DNA of 5,772 bases from NCBI GenBank assembly GCA_030613225.1, contig JAUWMJ010000228.1:1-5772 (forward strand), read 5' to 3'. The translations under genes were made by a program, and so were the position numbers. Shown here piece after piece: positions 1 to 5,726 of this stretch. Position 1 is the stretch's first letter. The number at the start of each line of letters is the position of its first letter. The stretch is from Desulfobacterales bacterium. Lineage in GTDB: Bacteria > Desulfobacterota > Desulfobacteria > Desulfobacterales > JAUWMJ01. Below the pieces are notes generated by a model that had not been told where the DNA came from, did not search any database, and worked only from the letters and a program-made list of their open reading frames with translations.

Positions 1-3000
1 CTTCTTTAGCCGGCGGTTTTTCTTTTTTCTTAGCAGGTGGTGCTTTTGAAACAGTTATAAGTTTTGATTTAATTTTTTCCAGTATAGATTGAGCGGAATG
101 CAAGCCCAGATTTAAGGCCTTTTCAGCATGTTGTCGGGCTGTAATATAATCCTCTATCTTGTAATGTAAAAGAGCCAGATTAAAAAAACCGACTGCATTA
201 TCGGGAAGAATTTCGACAGCCTTGCTAAAATGTTCGATACCTTTGTGATAATCTTTCTGCCCGGCGGCTTCAACCCCGAGGGCCATGTATTTCCCGGCAT
301 CATCTTTTTGGTCAATTTTTTCATCATCGTCTTTGGAAACAGCCTTTTCTATAGAAGCTGGTGTTGTATTTTCTTTTGAATCCGCTGCTTCGGCCAAAGC
401 AACTGGTTCAATAAACCCGACATCCGGCGTTTCCAGCATAATATCAGGTTCAGGCTCATCTTCCACCGCTTTTTTAGCAGGTTCTGCATCAGCGTGAGAT
501 TTCAGCACTTCAGGTTTCTCTTCAGTGCCTTCAACAACTTCGGCAGATGTCTCTTGTTCCTTAAGTTCCATGGATCCTGTAGCAGGAAAGGGTGCTGATT
601 TTTTAGCCAATTTAGCATCTATCTTTGCCAAAATCGGTTTTAACGTATAATCCCCTAAATCAAACGCTTTTTTAGCATATTTACGAGCCTGCGGATATTC
701 CCCCAAAGAGTAATGTATTTTTGTCAGGTGGATATAACTTGGGGCTCCATTCGGTAACAGCTCAACTACTTTCTTGAAATACCCGCTTGCCTTGCGAAAT
801 TCTTTCTTTTCAAATGCCGCCAGCCCGAGTCTAAAGCTATCGTTAACAACAGCATCTTTTTCTCGAAGGGATGCATCAACGGCAAACTCCGATTCCTTTT
901 GTTTTTCTGTTTTCAGAAATTCGTCAAGAGTAACAGCATCAGACTCGATAAAAAAAGACTCATCTTCATCTTTCTTAGCAACCTGAGAAGACTTGATTTT
1001 TTCAATCTCCGCAGCAGGTTCGGAACCTGCAGGAGATTTTAAATCAACCACCATCACAGATTTTATCTTTTCCAGAATCTGGATAGCGGAACGAGATCCT
1101 AAATCAATCGCCTTTTGGGCATGCCTGTATGCTGTTTCATACTCCTTGAGCCTGTAGTTTAAAACAGCTAAATTACAAAATCCGGCCGCGCTATCGGGAA
1201 TAATTTCAACAGCCTTGCTGAAATGTTCGATACCCTTGTGATAATCTTTCTGCCTGGCGGCTTTCACCCCGAGGGCCAGGTATTTCCTTCCATCATCCTT
1301 TTTTTGATCAATTTTTTCATCATCTTTGGAAACAGCATCTTCTATAGAACCTGTTGTTGTATTCTCCGTTGAATCGGCTGCTTCGTTTAAAGCATCCAGT
1401 TCAATACATATTGTATCTTGTACCTCTTCTTCAATTTCCTGTTCAGGTTCTTTCTCAGCTGCTTCTGTGTGGGGCTTAGCATAATCATCAGATTCAGGCT
1501 CAATCTTTTCAGAGCCTTTTTTATAACCTTCTTCCCGGGCTATCACATCTTCTGCGACCTCTTCTCGGCTTTTTTCGATAGCCGGCATGCCTGCCTCCGG
1601 TGTAGGCACCGCATTAATTTTTTCTAAAACCGCAGTTGCAGATTCTTCACCCAATTCCAGCGCCTGAACGGCATACTTTCTTGCTGCTTCATATTCTTTC
1701 TTAAGAAAATATAAATCGGCCAGATTCAAAACAACCGTTCCGGCGGTGGGTAATACATCAACAACTTTTAAAAAATATTCAATGGCATTGTCATAATCTT
1801 CCCTTTCTAAGGCCTCCCGGCCAAGAACCATGTATTTTGGAACATGATCATCTGTAAGGTAAGATTCATTATCGACTTTGGCAGTTGATTTTTCTAAAAG
1901 GGTCTGTGCAATAATATCGTCCAATCGGGCAGTTGCGGCTGAATCAGCCGATTCAATATGCTCATGATCTTGCAGTTCGACTGAAGTTTCAGGTTCACGC
2001 ACTTCTTCATCTTCTACGGGCACAAATGGTTCTGCTACTAAATTTCCCTTTTCGTTATCGGTCTTATCAATTTCTTCTTTTTCAGGCTCTTCTTTTTCAG
2101 GTTCTTCTCTTTCAGCATGTATAAAAGCTTCATGATCAGGCTGTTCTGCCGGCTTTTCTATGCTTTCATCCACATCCGGATGGTCACGGTGCATTTCCTT
2201 GACAAAACCGGACGATTCTCCAAAATTAATTTCGTCATGAAGATCAAATACAACATCCAAACCAGATGATTCATTTAAGGCCGGTGCTTCATCTGGGCGC
2301 TGATCCCCTTCTGATGCTTCCTTGAATTCATCCTGAATTTCGGTAGAGATTTCTATTTCTTCCTTCTTTTCTTTTGCAGCATTTATAAAAGCTTCATGAT
2401 CAGGCTGTTCTACCGGCTTTTCTATGCTTTCATCCACATCCGGATGGTCACGGTGCATTTCCTTGACAAAACCGGACGATTCTCTAACATTAATTTCGTC
2501 ATGAAGATCAAATACAACATCCAAATCAGATGATTCATTTAAGGCCGGTGCTTCATCGGGGTGCTGGTCCTCTTCTGGTGCTTCCTTGTATTCATCCTGA
2601 ATTTCGGCAGAGATTTCTATTTTTTCCTCATCTTTAACTTCCTCTTCAGTGGCAACTGCATCAATAACAGGTTCTACGTCGGTGTCATATGCGTCTTTAT
2701 CCGGGGTGACAATCTTCATTTCCCTTGAATCCGGAGCTGCCAGGAGAGCGAGTTGATTTTCCAGAGACTCTATTCTCTTAAAATCCTGCTGTTCACGTAT
2801 CAGAGCTATTTTCTCACGGTCATGAGACAACTCCAACTGTTTGTAAAGGTGCTCCCTATCAATCTTTAAGTCTTCGATATGTCGAGACATCTGTAGTTTA
2901 TTTTCATGGATTGTTTTAATTTGCTCCTTCAATGATTTGATATACGATTGGTTGAATTTGGCCACCTGCTTTTCAATAACTTCTTCTAAAAGGCGATGAT

Positions 3001-3505
3001 TTATATCAGCATCTTTCGAATTTTGGGGTACATTGTCGGTTTCTTCGGATTCATCGGGTCCACCGGATACAGGCTCTTTGTTTGAGTACTCATCCGGTGT
3101 TTGCGGAACTACTTTAACAAAATTGTCCCTGTCCCAATCCATATATTCTTTATAAGGAAAAGCTCTAAAGTACCATTGTTTTATAGATACCAAATAATCG
3201 ATATGTAAAAGCAATTTGTCCATGGTGGCAAACATATCTTTGTTTCTGTTCATCTCTATAAAAAGTATATATTTCCCATCTTCTTTTAGATCCGGTGAAA
3301 TTTCGACGTCTAATAAATCGAAGTTTTTTTGCACAATATAACTCATCAACTTGTTGGCGGCATCCCTTTGCTGCACAAAAAAAGAAAACACCGCAAAGTC
3401 TTTTTCATCTCCAAATTTTGGTTTAAATTCATCTACCACTATTTTATCTGGAACAAGGCCATAAAATGAGCCCTTTGGCAGATCATCTTCCATGTACCTG
3501 TTCAT
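1..3505 (-). CDS. Large acidic TPR-repeat scaffold protein with N-terminal alpha/beta domain and coiled coil (3' end outside window)
   Basis: The frame is open from ATG at 3505-3503 to the window edge (1168 codons, no stop, no frameshift on codon-by-codon reading). An in-frame TAA lies upstream at 3550-3548, and an AGGGGA ribosome site sits 7 bases before the ATG. Domains: residues 1-133, a compact alpha/beta domain; ~168-256, a heptad-like coiled coil rich in Lys/Glu/Leu/Ile; ~260-545, a Glu/Asp-rich linker with an 83-residue segment present twice (~294-377 and ~382-465) and an EKEEPEKEE stretch; then four TPR modules at ~553-633, ~742-815, ~889-968 and ~1072-1148, each with two TPR-like helix pairs and a closing helix such as ILEKIKS, separated by acidic linkers. 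The visible end is Lys/Pro/Ala-rich. No signal peptide or membrane segment is seen, so it is probably cytoplasmic. TPR modules bind protein partners; a scaffold role is inferred, and the partner and pathway are unknown. Confidence 0.93.
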   Translation of the reverse strand, partial: MNRYMEDDLPKGSFYGLVPDKIVVDEFKPKFGDEKDFAVFSFFVQQRDAANKLMSYIVQKNFDLLDVEISPDLKEDGKYILFIEMNRNKDMFATMDKLLLHIDYLVSIKQWYFRAFPYKEYMDWDRDNFVKVVPQTPDEYSNKEPVSGGPDESEETDNVPQNSKDADINHRLLEEVIEKQVAKFNQSYIKSLKEQIKTIHENKLQMSRHIEDLKIDREHLYKQLELSHDREKIALIREQQDFKRIESLENQLALLAAPDSREMKIVTPDKDAYDTDVEPVIDAVATEEEVKDEEKIEISAEIQDEYKEAPEEDQHPDEAPALNESSDLDVVFDLHDEINVRESSGFVKEMHRDHPDVDESIEKPVEQPDHEAFINAAKEKKEEIEISTEIQDEFKEASEGDQRPDEAPALNESSGLDVVFDLHDEINFGESSGFVKEMHRDHPDVDESIEKPAEQPDHEAFIHAEREEPEKEEPEKEEIDKTDNEKGNLVAEPFVPVEDEEVREPETSVELQDHEHIESADSAATARLDDIIAQTLLEKSTAKVDNESYLTDDHVPKYMVLGREALEREDYDNAIEYFLKVVDVLPTAGTVVLNLADLYFLKKEYEAARKYAVQALELGEESATAVLEKINAVPTPEAGMPAIEKSREEVAEDVIAREEGYKKGSEKIEPESDDYAKPHTEAAEKEPEQEIEEEVQDTICIELDALNEAADSTENTTTGSIEDAVSKDDEKIDQKKDDGRKYLALGVKAARQKDYHKGIEHFSKAVEIIPDSAAGFCNLAVLNYRLKEYETAYRHAQKAIDLGSRSAIQILEKIKSVMVVDLKSPAGSEPAAEIEKIKSSQVAKKDEDESFFIESDAVTLDEFLKTEKQKESEFAVDASLREKDAVVNDSFRLGLAAFEKKEFRKASGYFKKVVELLPNGAPSYIHLTKIHYSLGEYPQARKYAKKAFDLGDYTLKPILAKIDAKLAKKSAPFPATGSMELKEQETSAEVVEGTEEKPEVLKSHADAEPAKKAVEDEPEPDIMLETPDVGFIEPVALAEAADSKENTTPASIEKAVSKDDDEKIDQKDDAGKYMALGVEAAGQKDYHKGIEHFSKAVEILPDNAVGFFNLALLHYKIEDYITARQHAEKALNLGLHSAQSILEKIKSKLITVSKAPPAKKKEKPPAKE
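61..402. repeat. Duplicated TPR module plus linker, copy IV
   Basis: This is the partner of 1054-1395 and encodes the fourth and last visible TPR module with its linker (AADSKENTT against AADSTENTT). Modules I and III between and before the copies resemble each other more loosely (KVV..LP, then YxxARKYAxxAxxLG). The pattern suggests duplication of a two-module block rather than of single modules. Confidence 0.88.
1054..1395. repeat. Duplicated TPR module plus linker, copy II
   Basis: This 342-base stretch encodes the second TPR module and the acidic linker before it. It matches 61-402 at a constant offset of 993 bases (331 codons). Over a 72-residue stretch from LGVKAA to ILEKIKS, 50 residues are identical to the fourth module. 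The segment QKDYHKGIEHFSKAVEI is identical in both, and the matching DNA (about 1202-1277) is also nearly the same. Two compensating one-codon indels in the linker restore register. Confidence 0.88.
2111..2363. repeat. Intragenic tandem repeat, copy B (264-base period)
   Basis: This is the partner of the segment at 2375-2627 and lies nearer the C-terminus of the protein. Identity is highest in the 2119-2220 portion and decays towards 2363, where the flanking acidic codons differ. The near identity at DNA level, including third codon positions, points to a recent in-frame duplication or to gene conversion between copies. Confidence 0.93.
2375..2627. repeat. Intragenic tandem repeat, copy A (264-base period)
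   Basis: This segment of the TPR gene recurs at 2111-2363 with a constant offset of 264 bases (88 codons), so the frame is kept. The 2383-2484 part differs from 2119-2220 at a single base (2413 versus 2149). The two encoded 83-residue segments differ at about 12 positions. Both contain the cores DEAPALNESS, LDVVFDLHDEIN and SSGFVKEMHRDHPDVDESIE. The unit is acidic, of low predicted order, and not a TPR. Confidence 0.93.
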
Positions 3506-3512
3506 TATTAAA

Positions 3513-3518
3513 TCCCCT
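3513..3518 (-). promoter_or_regulatory. Ribosome binding site of the TPR gene
   Basis: AGGGGA on the minus strand is spaced 7 bases from the ATG at 3505-3503. It supports this start over the second in-frame ATG four codons later (3493-3491), which has no comparable site before it. Confidence 0.75.
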
Positions 3519-3545
3519 GATCGTCTATAGTTGATGAATTCGACT

Positions 3546-3562
3546 TTTTACGAGACCGTCAA
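3546..3562 (-). repeat. Solo arm of the palindromic repeat element
   Basis: The minus strand reads TTGACGGTCTCGTAAAA. It matches the left outer arm of the element at 4943-5071 (TTGATGGTCTCGTAAAA) at 16 of 17 bases. It lies about 40 bases before the TPR start codon. It also overlaps a small imperfect inverted repeat (GACCGTC 3554-3560 with GACGGGTC 3570-3577). Confidence 0.6.
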
Positions 3563-3632
3563 GTTTAAAGACGGGTCATTGTTTGAAACTATGCTTTAGC
3601 GGGATTAAGAAAGATCAACAAAAAGGTGGTTT

Positions 3633-3651
3633 TTATCTGTAAGTCAGATAA
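3633..3651 (-). promoter_or_regulatory. Hairpin in the presumed 5' leader of the TPR gene
   Basis: TTATCTG and CAGATAA form a perfect 7-bp stem around a 5-base loop. On the minus strand it is preceded by GCCGGGCTAAAGGAAC and followed by an A-rich run. There is no U-tract on the minus strand, so it is not a typical terminator. No known riboswitch is recognised in this leader. Confidence 0.35.
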
Positions 3652-3770
3652 TATGTTCCTTTAGCCCGGCTTTTTATAATTAGGATTACACTTGGTTCTT
3701 TCTTTACGCTTACTTACCCTCCTGAGATAAGCATGTGAGTTCGACACGTTTTATAACGTTTTGATTGCAT

Positions 3771-3799
3771 CAAATATAGTATTATTATGACAATGTCAA
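3771..3799 (-). promoter_or_regulatory. Candidate promoter for the TPR gene, overlapping a palindrome
   Basis: The minus strand carries a perfect -35-like TTGACA at 3799-3794. It is followed by TATATT (3778-3773, 15-base spacer) or TATTTG (3776-3771, 17-base spacer). The -35 overlaps the perfect 11-base palindrome TGACAATGTCA (3788-3798), a possible operator. If used, it would give a leader of roughly 260 bases. The spacing is not ideal for the better -10, so this is a moderate call. Confidence 0.4.
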
Positions 3800-3873
3800 G
3801 GAATTATAGACATTTACCAACATCATATTGACAAAGTCGGGTCGATGCTTGCCTGATTGAAAGTTGTTTTGCA

Positions 3874-3969
3874 ATGTCCACCATTAAATTGATTATTTTT
3901 GTTGGCGCCGAAGAAATCGGTCATTGGAGTGTGGTGAAAGACGGCGAACCCTGCCGATGCGGCCATTAA
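3874..3969 (+). CDS. Doubtful 31-codon ORF ending in a Cys-x-Cys-Gly-His motif
   Basis: ATG to TAA encodes 31 residues: a hydrophobic beta-like start (TIKLIIFVG), a middle segment GHWSVVKDGEP, and the end CRCGH. The two cysteines plus histidine could bind a metal or could be the remnant of a longer gene. No good ribosome site precedes the ATG. I do not recognise a family, and an ORF this short can occur by chance. Confidence 0.2.
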   Translation: MSTIKLIIFVGAEEIGHWSVVKDGEPCRCGH

Positions 3970-4055
3970 GTTGTCTTGAAACCGTAACCATTAACGATTG
4001 ACTGAACGAGAAGCAAAGAAATGTTCCTTGACTTTTTACTACAAAAAGCACGTAA

Positions 4056-4084
4056 TTGAACATTTTGAAACTGGCTCTTATAAC
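4056..4084 (+). promoter_or_regulatory. Candidate sigma-70 promoter for the DUF4197 gene
   Basis: TTGAAC (4056-4061) and TATAAC (4079-4084) are separated by exactly 17 bases and lie about 40 bases upstream of the ATG. They match the -35 at 4 of 6 and the -10 at 5 of 6 positions. A weaker alternative is TTGACT (4028-4033) with CGTAAT (4051-4056), also at 17 bases. Confidence 0.5.
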
Positions 4085-4113
4085 TTAAATTTCTGAATGC
4101 TTATTATTGAAAT

Positions 4114-4120
4114 AGGAGAG
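4114..4120 (+). promoter_or_regulatory. Ribosome binding site of the DUF4197 gene
   Basis: AGGAGAG is a strong Shine-Dalgarno sequence with its AGGAG core 7 bases before the ATG at 4126. It fixes the start and includes the complete signal peptide. Confidence 0.85.
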
Positions 4121-4125
4121 TTTCC

Positions 4126-4899
4126 ATGTACACAATTTTTCAGAAGTTTTCGAAACCTCGATCTTTATTTGTAGGGGGAATTATTATTATCCTTTTTTCT
4201 TTTTTATCATCAACTGCAGGAGCAGGAAGTAATTGGTGGGATAAAGGAAAAAAACTTCTCGATAATTTTGCGGTAAGCAAAAATAAAGAGGAGCTTACGA
4301 TGGGCGAAATTGGGGCTGGGCTTAAAGAAGCACTTCGCATCGGTACGGAGAATGTGGTCAGCCAGCTTGGCCAATTTGACGGCTTTAATGCTGATTCGGC
4401 CATTCACATACCGTTGCCGGAAGATTTTAAAAAAGTAAAGACAGTCCTTAATAAAATCGGCATGTCTAGTCTGCTTGACAATCTTGAATTGAAACTCAAT
4501 CGGGCTGCCGAAATAGCCACCCCAAAGGCAAAGAAACTTTTCTGGCTGGCAATCACTGAAATGACTCTTGACGATATTACGGCTATTTATAAAGGACCCG
4601 AAGACGCCGCTACAAGATACTTCCAGCGCAAAATGTCTTCACCCTTGGCGGCACAGATGCGTCCAGTTGTTGAAGAAAGCCTGTCGGAAGTCAAAGCTGT
4701 TCAAGCTTACGATGATGTCATGAGGCAATATCAATCTATACCATTTGTACCGGATGTGAAGGCGGACTTGACAGGTTTTGTTGTTGAGAAAGGTATGGAC
4801 GGAATTTTTTATTATCTTGCCAGGGAGGAAGCTGAGATACGGAAAGATCCTGCAAAGCGAACTACCGATTTGCTAAAGCGTGTATTCGGCAACTTGTAA
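4126..4899 (+). CDS. DUF4197-family exported protein
   Basis: This is a complete protein of 257 residues. Residues 1-33 form a signal peptide: basic start (K7, K10, R12), hydrophobic core LFVGGIIIILFSFL, and a likely signal peptidase I site after AGA at 33. There is no lipobox cysteine, so the mature protein is probably periplasmic. The remainder (~57-257) has the family signature seen in order: GEIGAGLKEALRIGTENVVSQLG, IPLPEDFKKV, LKLNRAAEIATPKAK, LDDITAIYKGPEDAATRYF, AYDDVMRQYQSIPFVP, a GMDGIFYYLAREE segment, then RKDPAKRTTDLLKRVFG at the C-terminus. This is typical of DUF4197 in both length and motif order. The family has no established biochemical function and no catalytic residue can be named. 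The gene stands alone on its strand, with its own promoter and ribosome site and no cotranscribed neighbour in the window. Confidence 0.94.
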   Translation: MYTIFQKFSKPRSLFVGGIIIILFSFLSSTAGAGSNWWDKGKKLLDNFAVSKNKEELTMGEIGAGLKEALRIGTENVVSQLGQFDGFNADSAIHIPLPEDFKKVKTVLNKIGMSSLLDNLELKLNRAAEIATPKAKKLFWLAITEMTLDDITAIYKGPEDAATRYFQRKMSSPLAAQMRPVVEESLSEVKAVQAYDDVMRQYQSIPFVPDVKADLTGFVVEKGMDGIFYYLAREEAEIRKDPAKRTTDLLKRVFGNL

Positions 4900-4920
4900 A
4901 ATCCGCTACCCCCAAAACCG

Positions 4921-4945
4921 CAATTTTCTAAAAAGGTCAAAATTG
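4921..4945 (+). terminator. Weak inverted repeat after the DUF4197 gene, possible terminator
   Basis: CAATTTT (4921-4927) and AAAATTG (4939-4945) form a perfect but AT-only 7-bp stem with an 11-base loop, 22 bases after the stop codon. It lacks a GC-rich stem and a T-tract. The palindromic element directly after it may do more to end transcription. Confidence 0.25.
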
Positions 4946-5071
4946 ATGGTCTCGTAAAAGTTAAATTTACCACAGAGGCCACAGAGATCGCAGAGGATAA
5001 ATACTTTATAAAACATTCCTGTGTTCTCTGTGAGCTCAGTGGTGAAAAAATAGCTTTTTACAAAACTATCA
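4943..5071. repeat. Nested palindromic repeat element (CACAGAG type)
   Basis: Inner arms: 4969-4993 pairs with 5019-5043 (ACCACAGAGGCCACAGAGA against its near complement ending in GTGGT), with four mismatches and one G-U over 25 positions and a 25-base loop. Outer arms: TTGATGGTCTCGTAAAAG (4943-4960) and CTTTTTACAAAACTATCA (5054-5071) are imperfect inverted repeats. The whole ~129-base unit can fold as one long hairpin. Extragenic palindromes with CACAGAG / CTCTGTG arms are, from general knowledge, common in deltaproteobacteria and some other environmental genomes, and they generate false ORFs with CDLCGLCG-type translations. No transposase is present, so this would be a non-autonomous or REP-like element. 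Confidence 0.75.
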
Positions 5072-5177
5072 TGAATATTTAATACAGACCTCGTTATTCG
5101 CCAGACTAAAATGACTGGAGACCTTGATATACCACGGAATCGCAAAATAATTTGACACGAGGACGGTCTGGGTTATA

Positions 5178-5291
5178 AGGTTCAAAGGTTCCCCGTTCAA
5201 GGCTAAGTGCTTCGCACTTTCTCCTTACCTATTGATTCCATTGGGTTAATGTGATGGCGGACAGCCTCTGAACCTCTGAACCTTTGAACCT
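5178..5291. repeat. Long imperfect stem-loop with octamer repeat arm
   Basis: AGGTTCAAAGGTTC (5178-5191) is the perfect 14-base reverse complement of GAACCTTTGAACCT (5278-5291). Just inside, GTTCAAGGCT (5195-5204) pairs with AGCCTCTGAAC (5263-5273) with one bulged base. The apical part holds a small hairpin AAGTGC-TTC-GCACTT (5205-5219). The fold could be a structured RNA or a dispersed palindromic repeat. There is no coding potential. Confidence 0.6.
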
Positions 5292-5296
5292 CTGAA
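5265..5296. repeat. Octamer tandem repeat, four units of CCTCTGAA
   Basis: Four consecutive 8-base units lie here: CCTCTGAA, CCTCTGAA, CCTTTGAA, CCTCTGAA, followed by CCC. Only one base departs from the consensus. The units form the right arm of the stem-loop at 5178-5291. Confidence 0.85.
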
Positions 5297-5440
5297 CCCA
5301 AATGCCCGGCTGAAAACTTAAGCTTTCTGTCCAATATATTACGGCATAATACGCTATAAATTACGAGGTCTGAAATTGGTAATTATTAAAAAGTGTAACC
5401 CCTGAAATATCTGCAATTATCATGCCGCTTACCCGGTTTT

Positions 5441-5522
5441 GGCGCCCGTACAGACTGCGCTCCCGGTAGAACCGTTAATTCGGCGTCCGTACATGACTGC
5501 GTTTCCCGTAGAATCGTTAATC
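5441..5522. repeat. Tandem direct repeat of 41/42 bases, two copies
   Basis: Copy 1 (5441-5480) and copy 2 (5482-5522) share GGCG(C/T)CCGTACA, GACTGCG, and (C/G)GTAGAA(C/T)CGTTAAT. The offset is 41 bases in the first part and 42 after a single T insertion at 5494. A frame across them would encode a repeated TALPVEPLIR / TAFPVESLIR pattern, but it begins at a TTG without a ribosome site. Confidence 0.75.
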
Positions 5523-5651
5523 AGGTATCGCAGCCTGCCAAATTATGGGGTTACGGTTGCCGGAGTTGTATTATTTTTCATTCACCCATGTAACCATTTA
5601 CATACAAAACGAACCTCCCAGGTCAAACTTAATATTCTGAATAGTCGAATG

Positions 5652-5670
5652 AAATATCTCCACGATATTT
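5652..5670. repeat. Small perfect hairpin
   Basis: AAATATC (5652-5658) and GATATTT (5664-5670) form a 7-bp AT-rich stem with a 5-base loop. Nothing links it to a gene. Confidence 0.4.
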
Positions 5671-5705
5671 AATATTTGGTAACCGTTCACGGGTTCAACT
5701 GCGGT

Positions 5706-5726
5706 ATCGGTCTCTGGTCATCGGTC
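5706..5726. repeat. Heptamer tandem repeat, three units of ATCGGTC
   Basis: The units are ATCGGTC, TCTGGTC and ATCGGTC in succession. They lie near the window edge and may be the start of a longer array. An imperfect palindrome centred on CTTAAG (GGCGCTTAAGTGCC, 5738-5751) follows. Confidence 0.5.

Larger units (their letters stand above)
3506..4125. other. Divergent intergenic region between the TPR and DUF4197 genes
   Basis: This 620-base region has no gene longer than a doubtful 31-codon ORF. It is AT-rich and holds candidate promoters for both flanking genes, an 11-base palindrome, a 7-bp hairpin in the presumed leader of the TPR gene, and a solo copy of the outer arm of the repeat element found at 4943-5071. 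Read on the minus strand there is also a ribosome-site-like CAGGAGGG (3719-3726) with no start codon at a useful distance. Confidence 0.7.

Noticed and set aside
285..2124. Several plus-strand frames of 63-70 codons rich in Ser or Phe/Leu
   Set aside because: They are antisense shadows of the TPR gene; the Ser/Phe/Leu bias is the complement of its Glu/Lys/Ala-rich codons.
3620..3730. Possible cyclic-di-GMP (GEMM) riboswitch in the TPR gene leader
   Set aside because: AAAAAGCCGGGCTAAAGG on the minus strand recalls part of the motif, but the hallmark segments GCAAACC and GACGCAAAGCC and a receptor helix are absent.
4140..4407. Two minus-strand frames of 65 and 87 codons
   Set aside because: They lie wholly antisense to the DUF4197 gene, which has a signal peptide, ribosome site and full family signature.
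4906..5145. Minus-strand 79-codon open frame with a LCDLCGLCG-like translation
   Set aside because: Its frame runs straight through the CACAGAG palindrome, and this translation is the typical by-product of that repeat. It has no ribosome site and no recognisable domain.
5265..5522. CRISPR array
   Set aside because: The repeats are either 8-base tandem units with no spacers or only two adjacent imperfect copies; there is no repeat-spacer periodicity and no cas gene in the window.
5439..5672. Plus-strand 77-codon open frame
   Set aside because: It starts at TTG without a ribosome site. Its repeated PVExLIR pattern merely reflects the 41/42-base tandem repeat, and the rest is not protein-like.
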